64,000 nt of DNA from a virus, in IMG/VR virus record IMGVR_UViG_3300032315_000675, positions 1 to 64,000 of that record, one strand, 5' to 3'. The notes under the pieces are model-generated. The model was not told where the DNA came from, did no database searches, and was given only the letters and a program-made list of their open reading frames with translations. The number at the start of each line of letters is the position of its first letter. The stretch's first letter is position 1. Position numbers and translations under genes: made by a program. Of this stretch, positions 17,185-24,540 are shown piece after piece.

Positions 17185-18033
17185 ATGAAAAAGGTTTTAG
17201 TGACAGGCTGTTCAGGATACATCGGATCACATCTTTGCAAGCTACTTGAAAATGATTATGAGGTATACGGACTTGATGTGCGTCAACCTAATCATCCGGT
17301 AAAAGAATTCTTTCAGCTTGACATCAACAAGCCGTTCAAGACTGATAGAGAGTTTGACGCAGTTGTGCATCTGGCTGCGCTAGTCAACGTCAGTGAGAGT
17401 GAAGTGGTTCCAATCATGTATTACATCACTAACCTTAACGGCACGATGAATGTACTGAATAAGGTCAAGACGAAAAACTTTATCTTTGCTTCTACCGGCG
17501 CAGCAGCACTATGTGAGAGCGCATACGGTATTAGTAAGAGAGCCGCAGAAGATGTGGTCACCGAATATTGTACGCGCCACACCTCTACTCCTCACACGAT
17601 TTTTAGGTTCTATAACGTTCTTGGTTCCTCAAGTTATCCTCCCACTAATCCAGATGGCTTGATGTATAAGATGATGGAATCTAGTTATACCAGAGAGTTC
17701 ACGATCTTCGGGGATGATTATGACACCCCAGACGGAACGTGTGTGCGTGACTACGTTCACGTTGATGAAATCTGCGAGGCTATCAAGCTAGCGATTGAAA
17801 AGCCAGCTAATAAGATCGAGTGTTTAGGTCACGGTGTAGGATACACTGTTAGAGAAATCTTTGACAAGTTCTTAGAAGTGAACGAAGAAGCATTGTATAA
17901 AGACACTGATGAGGCAATTATTTGTAAAGTCGGTCCCCGTAGAAAAGGGGACGTACCTCATAGCGTACTAGAAGATGTGTCCCCTTATATGAAAAATCTC
18001 TATACTATAGAAGAGTTACTCAAACTACCTTAG
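17185..18033 (+). CDS. NAD-dependent epimerase/dehydratase (GalE-like)
   Basis: A 282-residue extended-SDR protein: VTGCSGYIGSHLCKLL is the NAD-binding GxxGxxG loop, VVHLAALVNVSES follows, and YGISKRAAEDV holds the catalytic Tyr-x3-Lys. RDYVHVDEICEAI is a typical UDP-sugar epimerase element. It is shorter than bacterial GalE (about 338). It probably interconverts UDP-hexoses used by the adjacent glycosyltransferase. The ATG at 17185 is preferred over an upstream TTG. Its 3' end overlaps the convergent GP88 gene by 4 nt. Confidence 0.85.
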   Translation: MKKVLVTGCSGYIGSHLCKLLENDYEVYGLDVRQPNHPVKEFFQLDINKPFKTDREFDAVVHLAALVNVSESEVVPIMYYITNLNGTMNVLNKVKTKNFIFASTGAAALCESAYGISKRAAEDVVTEYCTRHTSTPHTIFRFYNVLGSSSYPPTNPDGLMYKMMESSYTREFTIFGDDYDTPDGTCVRDYVHVDEICEAIKLAIEKPANKIECLGHGVGYTVREIFDKFLEVNEEALYKDTDEAIICKVGPRRKGDVPHSVLEDVSPYMKNLYTIEELLKLP

Positions 18034-19337
18034 TGCATCAATAGGAATGAGTTAAGAACGTCATTGCGATTGGCGGAGTCGTCGCCGTCGCCCGGCTTAA
18101 CAATGACGTTCCACTTACCTACTTCCTTACCTTGAGGTGTTTTCATCATCTCATCATAAGTCAAGATGGACTCCGGCTTTACGCTGTATTTTGCAGCAAT
18201 GCGTTGCTTAAGCGAATTGATTGCGTTCTTGTCGATGTAGAACAGCTTTCCTTTCTCGTCTCGGTCAAGAAGGTCCTTGAATAGAACCTCGGGAACAACT
18301 CGACTGTTCTTAGTTTTTTGGAAGTCAATCTGCTTCTCTTCTCCTGGCTTCGCACCCATCGAATAGTTAATCTTGAAGTTGTCTGGCTTTCCGCCCTGTG
18401 CAACTGATGCTAGTTTGGTGTAAGCATAGAAATCTACATTAGGGTGCTTTTTAGCTAATGCATACGACATTGCAAGATATTGAGGAGAGAAGAAGTCGCC
18501 GGCATCATGCCATCGAATAACAAGTTTAGTTTTCTTGTCTTTCTTGTTGAACTTCTTGTCGGCAGCATCAATTTCTCTGCTCATCATGTCCATGAAGCCG
18601 TCAGGGTCATTATACAAGAAGTTTAGAAGCTGCGTTTGTCCTTCAGCAACATTCTTCCACTGAACATATCCGCCCTTCATAGCATAACAGTAAGTCTGAC
18701 ATTCTCCTGCGCCCGGGCAAGTATCGATGATCACAAACTTCTTGTCGTCTTCGTCATATGCTAGTCCCTTTAGAGCAGGAAGACCGATGTTGTAAAACAC
18801 ACTAGTACTACCATCGCTATGCTGCATCTTTTCATTCTGCTTTAGAATCTTACCCGGACGCCGAGTGATCAAGTTCTGTAGAGCATCTAGGTCATACTTT
18901 TTACCGTCTTGGTCAACGATAGGAACTACTGAACTTCGGTGAATGTAGGGCTGCTTGAACTTGTCCTGCTTAGTTTTGCCTGACACATACTTGTCAGTTC
19001 CGCGAGCGGTCTTTTTTGCTGCACCCGTCTTAGGGTCTGTGACAGGTTTACCCATGATACGATCTAGATAACCCTTCAATTCCTTTGGACTTAACTCACG
19101 AGAAGGTGCGTCAAGTTTAGCTTCTTCAATTTCCTCATCGTCCCAACGCTTATCATCTGCGTCGTCTTCGGGGTACTCCGGGGTGTCGCCTGGTTCTTCT
19201 TCATCAGGTGTTACCACCCCCGCTGCATTGAGAAACTGATCCAATGTCATCACGTTCAGTTTATCCGAAAACGGAGAAGAACCCTTGACTTCTTCCGAAT
19301 TCTCTGTTATAAGATTGAGTATGTTTCTAATATCCAT
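18030..19337 (-). CDS. Phage GP88-family protein with capsid-targeting-like N-terminus
   Basis: A 435-residue protein of the phage gene-product-88 family: DTCPGAGECQTYCYAMKGG gives a Cys cluster, followed by VIRWHDAGDFFSPQYL, VDFYAYTKLASVAQGG and INYSMGAKPGEE. The family function is unknown; the Cys pattern suggests a metal or Fe-S site. From the internal ATG the protein begins MDIRNILNLITE, ending in an I-x-E prohead-protease-type site. A 120-residue acidic, low-complexity region precedes the domain. It is the only long minus-strand gene here, with its own late promoter GATAAATA upstream. Confidence 0.7.
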   Translation of the reverse strand: MDIRNILNLITENSEEVKGSSPFSDKLNVMTLDQFLNAAGVVTPDEEEPGDTPEYPEDDADDKRWDDEEIEEAKLDAPSRELSPKELKGYLDRIMGKPVTDPKTGAAKKTARGTDKYVSGKTKQDKFKQPYIHRSSVVPIVDQDGKKYDLDALQNLITRRPGKILKQNEKMQHSDGSTSVFYNIGLPALKGLAYDEDDKKFVIIDTCPGAGECQTYCYAMKGGYVQWKNVAEGQTQLLNFLYNDPDGFMDMMSREIDAADKKFNKKDKKTKLVIRWHDAGDFFSPQYLAMSYALAKKHPNVDFYAYTKLASVAQGGKPDNFKINYSMGAKPGEEKQIDFQKTKNSRVVPEVLFKDLLDRDEKGKLFYIDKNAINSLKQRIAAKYSVKPESILTYDEMMKTPQGKEVGKWNVIVKPGDGDDSANRNDVLNSFLLMH

Positions 19338-19366
19338 GATAAATCCTAGTATCTTTGATGTGCTTG

Positions 19367-19374
19367 TATTTATC
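19367..19374 (-). promoter_or_regulatory. Late promoter (GATAAATA on the minus strand) for the GP88 gene
   Basis: Plus-strand TATTTATC reads GATAAATA on the minus strand, about 30 nt before the preferred ATG, leaving room for a short leader. Confidence 0.5.
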
Positions 19375-19393
19375 AATTTAAAAGAGGTTAGCT

Positions 19394-19984
19394 ATTAACA
19401 TTTTTTATATACACTCTGACCCAACCATTGCTGCACAGTCGATGGTTGACCGTCACGTAGTTAAAATGATTTTGGAGACGGCCCAGCTACTCTCTACTGC
19501 ACATCGGGTGATCGATGGTGTAGAGTATGCGGGTCAGTCCCAGTCTGGTCGTAAAGCAAAACGATGGCGGTTGTCAGGTAATGCTGACGCTATTATGTAT
19601 GCTGCTACTCATATCAATCATCCTTCAGCAGTTTGGGTTCGTGAAAACTCTGCCAACTATGTTTGGTTGTATGAACATCTATTAGCACTTGGTCGCGAGT
19701 ATACTTATCGGTATGGTCGTACCCATCTTACTATTGATAAGCTAAAGGATATTCTCAAGGAAGCTCCTGAGCAGATCACAGAAAGCAAAGTAATGACTAA
19801 GATGCCATCTTGTATGGACAAGCAGTACATTGTTAGCCTGGACCCGATTGTCAACTATCGTAATTATTACAACTACGGAAAGACTGACTTACTGCGCTGG
19901 ACTGACCGCGAACCTCCCGGCTGGATCGACGGTGAAGTTATTCAGCAGTCAGGTAAAAAGACGATATATACTATTGAAAGGTAA
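19394..19984 (+). CDS. Conserved marine-phage protein (HVVKM family), probable ATT start
   Basis: A conserved T4-like phage protein of unknown function with RHVVKMILETAQLLSTAHRV, HPSAVWVRENSANYVWLYEH and a C-terminal NYRNYYNYGKTDLLRW. The first ATG is at 19442, but the frame upstream (to a TAA at 19379) reads NIFYIHSDPTIAAQS, which as I recall is the usual N-terminus of this family (xIFYxDxDP-AA). The only sensible initiator there is ATT 19394, with AGAGG 6 nt before it. So either a rare ATT start is used, or the N-terminus is lost and translation begins at 19442. Confidence 0.65.
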   Translation: MNIFYIHSDPTIAAQSMVDRHVVKMILETAQLLSTAHRVIDGVEYAGQSQSGRKAKRWRLSGNADAIMYAATHINHPSAVWVRENSANYVWLYEHLLALGREYTYRYGRTHLTIDKLKDILKEAPEQITESKVMTKMPSCMDKQYIVSLDPIVNYRNYYNYGKTDLLRWTDREPPGWIDGEVIQQSGKKTIYTIER

Positions 19985-19988
19985 AAAT

Positions 19989-20435
19989 ATGTTTGACAAA
20001 TTAAAGAAATGGTTCACTGACCCGATGTTTCCGGAAGAACAGCCGGCGGCTCCTGAACCAAAGCCTGAACCAAAACCTGAAGTGAAGGCACCTAGAAAGC
20101 CTAAGGTGGAACTCACTGACAAGGAAAAGGCTACTGCGGCTGGTGAACCCTACATCGCTATTCTCAAGGTTGATCTGGATCCAAATGACATCAACAATGG
20201 TGCATTTGATCTTGACTGGAATGACAAGTTCCTTCTCAATCTAATTAAACAAGGGTACAAGATTCGTGCCGATGACACAGACGCCATGATCGTTGACCGT
20301 TGGTTCCAAACTGTTTGTCGAAATATCGCACTTGAGGTATACGAGCAAGAACAAGCTGATCCAGATAAGCGAGAAAGCGACATGCGTATTATTCAGCAGC
20401 GTGATCTGGGCGGCGGATACACAGAAGTTAGCTGA
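19989..20435 (+). CDS. Conserved phage protein, unknown
   Basis: 148 residues: a short amphipathic start (MFDKLKKWFTDPMF), a Pro/Glu/Lys linker (residues about 17-40), then a globular domain with GEPYIAILKVDLDPND and VDRWFQTVCRNIALEVYEQEQAD. I recognise the pattern from marine T4-like phages, but no function is known. The longer frame to 19830 overlaps the previous gene and is not used. Confidence 0.6.
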   Translation: MFDKLKKWFTDPMFPEEQPAAPEPKPEPKPEVKAPRKPKVELTDKEKATAAGEPYIAILKVDLDPNDINNGAFDLDWNDKFLLNLIKQGYKIRADDTDAMIVDRWFQTVCRNIALEVYEQEQADPDKRESDMRIIQQRDLGGGYTEVS

Positions 20436-20481
20436 TAGTACAAATAAGATGATATTAACATATAAAAAGGAACTTGAATAA

Positions 20482-20967
20482 ATGCGATATCTTACTGATC
20501 TTGTAGAATACGTACATTCCAATCGTAGTATCGAAACAAAAAAATATATTATTCATCAAATGGTTAAAACGGTAGATTCCAATAAAGGGTATTTATGGGA
20601 AGAGGTATTAGAAAAGGCAATGTCCCACACGACACGATTGCCCGGTAACTCGGTTGGTATGGACTTTACCGATACTACAGATGCGAAGTTGGCTAGGTTC
20701 TCTAGAAAGAAAAACGCAAGTACACTAGAGGCTTCTATAAGCGGGATCGCTAATAAGGTTGGTCCTCTACGGGTGTGTTTGCTAGTTCCTGGACATGAAT
20801 TCCATCGTCTCATGTACATGTTTATTCCTTATGAAGCGTATGCGCCATACATAAGAGGGCATAGCAGTGCATTGAAAGTGACGTTGAGTCCACGGGGGAA
20901 TGTTCAGGGACCTCTTTCCAAATATGTTTGTTCGTTCGATGAAGTATGCAAACCATATACTAATTAG
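20482..20967 (+). CDS. Hypothetical protein, weak nuclease-like motif
   Basis: 161 residues with an AAAGGAA RBS. GMDFTDTTDAKLARF contains an Asp followed by D-x-K after 7 residues, reminiscent of PD-(D/E)xK nucleases, followed by strands VGPLRVCLLVPG and LMYMFIPYEAY of a restriction-endonuclease-like core. The evidence is weak and the function is unknown. A strong promoter for the next gene follows. Confidence 0.45.
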   Translation: MRYLTDLVEYVHSNRSIETKKYIIHQMVKTVDSNKGYLWEEVLEKAMSHTTRLPGNSVGMDFTDTTDAKLARFSRKKNASTLEASISGIANKVGPLRVCLLVPGHEFHRLMYMFIPYEAYAPYIRGHSSALKVTLSPRGNVQGPLSKYVCSFDEVCKPYTN

Positions 20968-20970
20968 GAC

Positions 20971-20999
20971 TTGACAACTGCTCATAAATAGCGTATTAT
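20971..20999 (+). promoter_or_regulatory. sigma70 promoter for the 5' nuclease gene
   Basis: TTGACA, 17-bp spacer, TATTAT, only about 28 bp before the start at 21027. Confidence 0.7.
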
Positions 21000-21026
21000 C
21001 TACGTATATTATGATAAAGGTATCTC

Positions 21027-22031
21027 GTGAAATACGCACTGATCGACACTGCTAACACTTTCTTCCGCGCCCGCCATGTTGCTGCTCGCAACACTGATAC
21101 GTGGGAGAAGATTGGCATGGCTATGCATCTAACGCTTTCGTCTGTAAATCAGGCTGTGCGTATGTTCAACATTGACCACGTTGTGTTCTGTCTTGAAGGA
21201 CGTTCATGGCGTAAAGAATTCTACAAGCCCTACAAAGCGCATCGTGCTATTGATAACACTGCGTTGACTGAGGCTGAAATCGAAGAAAATAAGATGTTCT
21301 GGGAAACGTATGAAGCATTCACTACGTTCCTGTCGCAGAAGACTAATGCTAGTGTGTTGCGTCATCCTAATGCAGAAGCAGATGACCTTATCGCCCGCTT
21401 TGTTGACTTGCACCCCGAAGATGAACACTATATCATTTCGTCCGACACTGACTTCGTTCAGTTGATCAGCGAGAATGTGCATCAGTACAACGGTGTCGCA
21501 GGTCAGTTGATCAAGCTAGACGGGTATTTCAATGATCGAGGTAAGCCTGTCAAGGACAAGAAGACCGGTGAGCAAAAGCTGCTAGAAGATCCGGAATACC
21601 TTCTCTTTAAGAAGATCATTCGCGGCGATGCTACTGACAATGTGTTCTCTGCATACCCCGGTGTTCGTGAGAAGGGTTCTAAGAACTCTGTCGGCATCAA
21701 GGAAGCATTTGAAGATCGCAACAAGCAAGGATTCAACTGGAACAATCTGATGCTACAGCGTTGGTCTGATCACAACGGCGATGAACATCGTGTCAAGGAT
21801 GACTACGAACGCAACAAGACGCTGATTGATCTCCGAGCGCAACCAGCAGAAATCAAGGCTGCGGTCGACAGCGTGATCAAAGAGAACGTGCGTACAACTG
21901 TAACCCCAATGGTTGGCATTCATCTTATGAAGTTCTGCGGCAAGTATGAACTCACAAAGATTTCTGAGCAAGCTGAAACTTATTCCAAGTGGCTCAACAA
22001 TACGTATAAAGGAGTTCTCAATGCCGATTGA
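21027..22031 (+). CDS. rnh: 5'-3' exonuclease / RNase H (T4 Rnh, FEN-1 family)
   Basis: A 334-residue flap-nuclease-type enzyme. The N-terminal ALIDTANTFFRARH gives the first metal Asp, VVFCLEGRSWRKEFYKPYKAHR the arch region, AEADDLIARFV and IISSDTDFVQLI the acidic metal cluster, and KIIRGDATDNVFSAYPGV the H3TH DNA-binding loop. The T4 homologue removes RNA primers and flaps on the lagging strand. It starts with GTG at 21027. The next gene starts within its 3' end. Confidence 0.88.
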   Translation: MKYALIDTANTFFRARHVAARNTDTWEKIGMAMHLTLSSVNQAVRMFNIDHVVFCLEGRSWRKEFYKPYKAHRAIDNTALTEAEIEENKMFWETYEAFTTFLSQKTNASVLRHPNAEADDLIARFVDLHPEDEHYIISSDTDFVQLISENVHQYNGVAGQLIKLDGYFNDRGKPVKDKKTGEQKLLEDPEYLLFKKIIRGDATDNVFSAYPGVREKGSKNSVGIKEAFEDRNKQGFNWNNLMLQRWSDHNGDEHRVKDDYERNKTLIDLRAQPAEIKAAVDSVIKENVRTTVTPMVGIHLMKFCGKYELTKISEQAETYSKWLNNTYKGVLNAD

Positions 22032-22323
22032 TCCTGTATATCTCTGTAAAGATTGTAAGTTTAGCAAGATGGATGTCTTGGATACTATTTTTACACTCGG
22101 TGGCCGAATGGGTGTTAGAGGATCTATGTACAATTGTGCTAAAACAGTAAAGCTAGCGCATAGCGTACTTGACCCTGTCACAGGTCCCGAAAGGGTGAAG
22201 CCTGAGATGCCATATTGCTCGGTTGAACGGAAGTACGGCGACTGCGGCCCTAATGCAAAGCATTGGGTACCTAAACACAAGAAAGATTTATTTAAAATGT
22301 TGACAAAGGAATCACATGACTGA
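22021..22323 (+). CDS. Small Cys-rich (zinc-finger-like) conserved phage protein
   Basis: 100 residues beginning MPIDPVYLCKDCKF, with further Cys in MYNCAKTV, MPYCSVERKYGDCG, giving a likely C-x2-C...C...C-x8-C metal site. AAAGGAG stands upstream. Conserved next to rnh in related phages as far as I recall. The function is unknown. Confidence 0.6.
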   Translation: MPIDPVYLCKDCKFSKMDVLDTIFTLGGRMGVRGSMYNCAKTVKLAHSVLDPVTGPERVKPEMPYCSVERKYGDCGPNAKHWVPKHKKDLFKMLTKESHD

Positions 22324-22774
22324 ACTAGTAGCGAAGCCAATCGTAAAGAATCAGTTTTGGATCGTCACTGACGGTAACAAGAAGGTAGGAAACATTGAAG
22401 TTAATAATGACGGGTACGGTGTCCGGCTTAATGGCACGTTGTTGCAGTTCAATAACACTGACGAGTTGAAGAAAAAGACTCATATTCGTTTTGAGCCTAT
22501 AAAGTCAAACAACAAGAAAGTTTCGCTTCCCTATCCTGAATATCCAACTACTGCTCGCACTTACAACTCGCTACTTGATGTTAAACGAGGACTGCATCTT
22601 TTTACTAAGACACGCAAGTCTAAATGTCAGCATGCCGCAGGTTGGTTTGTGATGGATCAAAACGGTGTTAAGGTTGTTGTTTTTTGTCCTAAATACATCT
22701 TTGTCCAGCGCTATCCGTACTCCGGACCTTACAAAACAGAAGCTGAGGCGGAAGCTCAGATAAATACAACATGA
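22316..22774 (+). CDS. Conserved marine-phage protein, unknown
   Basis: 152 residues: KPIVKNQFWIVTDGNKKVGN, then GYGVRLNG and a C-terminal CPKYIFVQRYPYSGPYKTEAEA. The pattern is familiar from T4-like cyanophages and pelagiphages, always among replication genes, without known function. It overlaps both neighbours by a few bases, forming a conserved 22-23.7 kb cluster. Confidence 0.65.
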   Translation: MTELVAKPIVKNQFWIVTDGNKKVGNIEVNNDGYGVRLNGTLLQFNNTDELKKKTHIRFEPIKSNNKKVSLPYPEYPTTARTYNSLLDVKRGLHLFTKTRKSKCQHAAGWFVMDQNGVKVVVFCPKYIFVQRYPYSGPYKTEAEAEAQINTT

Positions 22775-22971
22775 TGCATATTAACCGATTCATGGATAGG
22801 ATGACCGTAGCTGACTCCAAACAAAACAAAGATTTGGTGTTGCCGATGACGGATGCCCGTGGGTTGCGCGATGATATCTCTAGATTGCTTTTAGACTTGC
22901 ACGAGTTGTCTAAGAATAAGAATCAAAACGAGGTAATACAAGTCGAAGTTAAGGGCGGATCATTCAAGTGA
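22771..22971 (+). CDS. Conserved small phage protein, unknown
   Basis: 66 residues: HINRFMDRMTVADSKQN, LVLPMTDARGLRDDISRLL, ending IQVEVKGGSFK. A conserved member of the same cluster, overlapping the neighbours by 4 nt on each side. The start may be the second Met (22774). Confidence 0.65.
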   Translation: MMHINRFMDRMTVADSKQNKDLVLPMTDARGLRDDISRLLLDLHELSKNKNQNEVIQVEVKGGSFK

Positions 22972-23273
22972 GTAGAACGCAACCAAATGTACTATTAGAG
23001 CATGTAGATAAGAAGACCTACAAGTGTGACCAGATTGTAGAGGCTGCTGGAATTTGGGCTGTGTTCTACGACGGTCAGCCTATCAACCTCAAGTCTTCAC
23101 ATTATCTAGCAAACGACGCTGCTCCGAAATACAAGAAAACAAGTTTTTCAAATCCAGGCCATGCTAGGAACTTATGCAGAAAACTAAACTCACAATTTAA
23201 GACTGACAAGTTTACTGTAGTGTTTATGAACACCGGTAGAACGGTCTACCCTGATGACCTATCCCAAGACTAA
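22968..23273 (+). CDS. Conserved small phage protein, unknown
   Basis: 101 residues: QPNVLLEHVDKKTYKCDQIV, IWAVFYDGQPINLKSSHYL and KYKKTSFSNPGHARNL. Conserved in marine T4-like phages downstream of the previous two genes. It begins with GTG at 22968, overlapping the upstream stop. Confidence 0.65.
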   Translation: MSRTQPNVLLEHVDKKTYKCDQIVEAAGIWAVFYDGQPINLKSSHYLANDAAPKYKKTSFSNPGHARNLCRKLNSQFKTDKFTVVFMNTGRTVYPDDLSQD

Positions 23274-23679
23274 AATTGAAATTGTCAAAACTATCTTGGC
23301 TGAAACTCGGGATGATCCGGACTTTCCTTGGAACAACCATGAACCTGACAAGCTGATATTTGAATGGTTTGTTACAGGGAGAAGAGGAAACGGCCTTAGA
23401 CTAACTGATGTTGGTGCTTCTGCCTTCACAAAAGCAAACATCGCTCACTACACATTTGACCTTAAGCAGGAGCTGTCGAACACGGTCTCGCCAACGGGGG
23501 CGAACTGGGAGAGCTATGTTATGCTTCTAAACAAGAAGATACATTGCCCCTATTACATCGGCGCAACAATCGATGAGAAGAAGAAGAAAAAACCCTATAT
23601 TAGAATCTACGATCATAAGATAGCTATGCTCATGACCTTGTACGGCACAGTAGATGAATATCTGGAATCGGTAAAATAG
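23254..23679 (+). CDS. Conserved phage protein, unknown
   Basis: 141 residues: FEWFVTGRRGNGLRLTDVG, then KKIHCPYYIGATI and IYDHKIAMLMTLYGTVDEYL. A recurring family in T4-like phages of unknown function. Last gene of the replication block; a terminator follows. Confidence 0.6.
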   Translation: MTYPKTKIEIVKTILAETRDDPDFPWNNHEPDKLIFEWFVTGRRGNGLRLTDVGASAFTKANIAHYTFDLKQELSNTVSPTGANWESYVMLLNKKIHCPYYIGATIDEKKKKKPYIRIYDHKIAMLMTLYGTVDEYLESVK

Positions 23680-23739
23680 TCATCTATGCCAACGGTACGT
23701 ACTAAATATATGGTAGCCCCGCTTTAAACAGAGAGAAAA

Positions 23740-23765
23740 TGTCTGAATCTTCGGGCATTTTTTTT
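23740..23765 (+). terminator. Intrinsic terminator after the replication block
   Basis: TGTCTGAA and TTCGGGCA pair as a stem (two G-U pairs) followed by eight T (23758-23765). It separates the replication block from the first strong early promoter. Confidence 0.75.
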
Positions 23766-23776
23766 GGATAAAAAGG

Positions 23777-23804
23777 TTGACATTGGCTTCGTATTTGTTA
23801 TGAT
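23777..23804 (+). promoter_or_regulatory. sigma70 early promoter
   Basis: TTGACA, 16-bp spacer, TATGAT, directly after the terminator and 25 bp before the next gene. First of the early-region promoters. Confidence 0.75.
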
Positions 23805-23828
23805 TAGTATGTAGCAAGGAGATAGCAA

Positions 23829-24026
23829 ATGGCACAAGTTAATGTTAAGTTTCGTGTTCACTGCGTAGATTCAGAGCGTGGTTGGGGCCAAGACTACTGG
23901 CACATCGATTTCGATACCCGCGCTGAAGCTGAAAAGTTTAAGGCAGACATCAATGCTAAGAACACTGCAAGTGTTGCCCCTGACTTCTACAGCCAGGCAA
24001 ATAGCATCGAAATGATTGAAGCATAA
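23829..24026 (+). CDS. Small early protein, unknown
   Basis: 65 residues: MAQVNVKFRVHCVDSERGWG, then a FDTRAEAEKFKADINAKN helix. AAGGAG RBS. A monocistronic unit bounded by a promoter upstream and a terminator-promoter element that starts 2 nt after the stop. Confidence 0.6.
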   Translation: MAQVNVKFRVHCVDSERGWGQDYWHIDFDTRAEAEKFKADINAKNTASVAPDFYSQANSIEMIEA

Positions 24027-24028
24027 AA

Positions 24029-24081
24029 ATCGTACCCGAGGTCATTTTTCGGTTGACTTCGGGTACCCATTTTGCTATATT
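24029..24081 (+). promoter_or_regulatory. Fused terminator-promoter element, copy A
   Basis: Arms GTACCCGAGGTC (24032-24043) and GACTTCGGGTAC (24055-24066) form a 12-bp hairpin with one G-U pair. The -35 TTGACT (24053-24058) overlaps the descending arm, and TATATT (24076-24081) lies 17 bp later. It ends the upstream mRNA and starts the next. The initial transcribed region GAATCATAGATTGAA resembles the other copies. Confidence 0.75.
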
Positions 24082-24113
24082 GAATCATAGATTGAATCGA
24101 AGGATACAACGAC

Positions 24114-24296
24114 ATGGACCGCAAAGACAATATGAATACGAAAGAGTGGCACGAAGAACGTGATGCCTCCGATGCCCCTGTTTGGATGTCTGTTGACGAA
24201 GCCAATGGATGGGCTAGCGGCTGGAACGCAGCCGTAGAAGCGGCAAAGGCCGAGGCTCCGTGGTGGGCCACCGGCGCTGGCCGTAGGGCCGACTAA
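24114..24296 (+). CDS. Small Trp-rich early protein, unknown
   Basis: 60 residues with five Trp, including APVWMSVDEANGWASGWNAA. Reads from the copy-A promoter; AAGGA precedes the ATG. A possible host-takeover peptide; no family recognised. Confidence 0.5.
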   Translation: MDRKDNMNTKEWHEERDASDAPVWMSVDEANGWASGWNAAVEAAKAEAPWWATGAGRRAD

Positions 24297-24321
24297 AAAA
24301 AATTCAACAAAGAGGAAGACA

Positions 24322-24537
24322 ATGTCAACTGATGTGACTGACAAAACTTTCACGATGACAATGGCTCAAATGAAAGCCATGTTTGATGCTGGTGCTCGAT
24401 GTGGTGAGGGGCCGTCCAGTACACCCTACGCTGACTTCGTTGAGGCTGTTTACGAATTCGTTAACGAGGGCATGAAGTGGGGCGAAGAAGGCCACACTGA
24501 CTGGGATGTCGTTGAATCGATGGTTAAGAAGGGTTAA
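24322..24537 (+). CDS. Small early protein, unknown
   Basis: 71 residues, TFTMTMAQMKAMFDAGARCG near the start, of the FxMxxxQMxxxFxAG type common in phage early regions. AAAGAGGAAG RBS. Probably co-transcribed with the previous gene. Confidence 0.55.
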   Translation: MSTDVTDKTFTMTMAQMKAMFDAGARCGEGPSSTPYADFVEAVYEFVNEGMKWGEEGHTDWDVVESMVKKG

Positions 24538-24540
24538 GGT

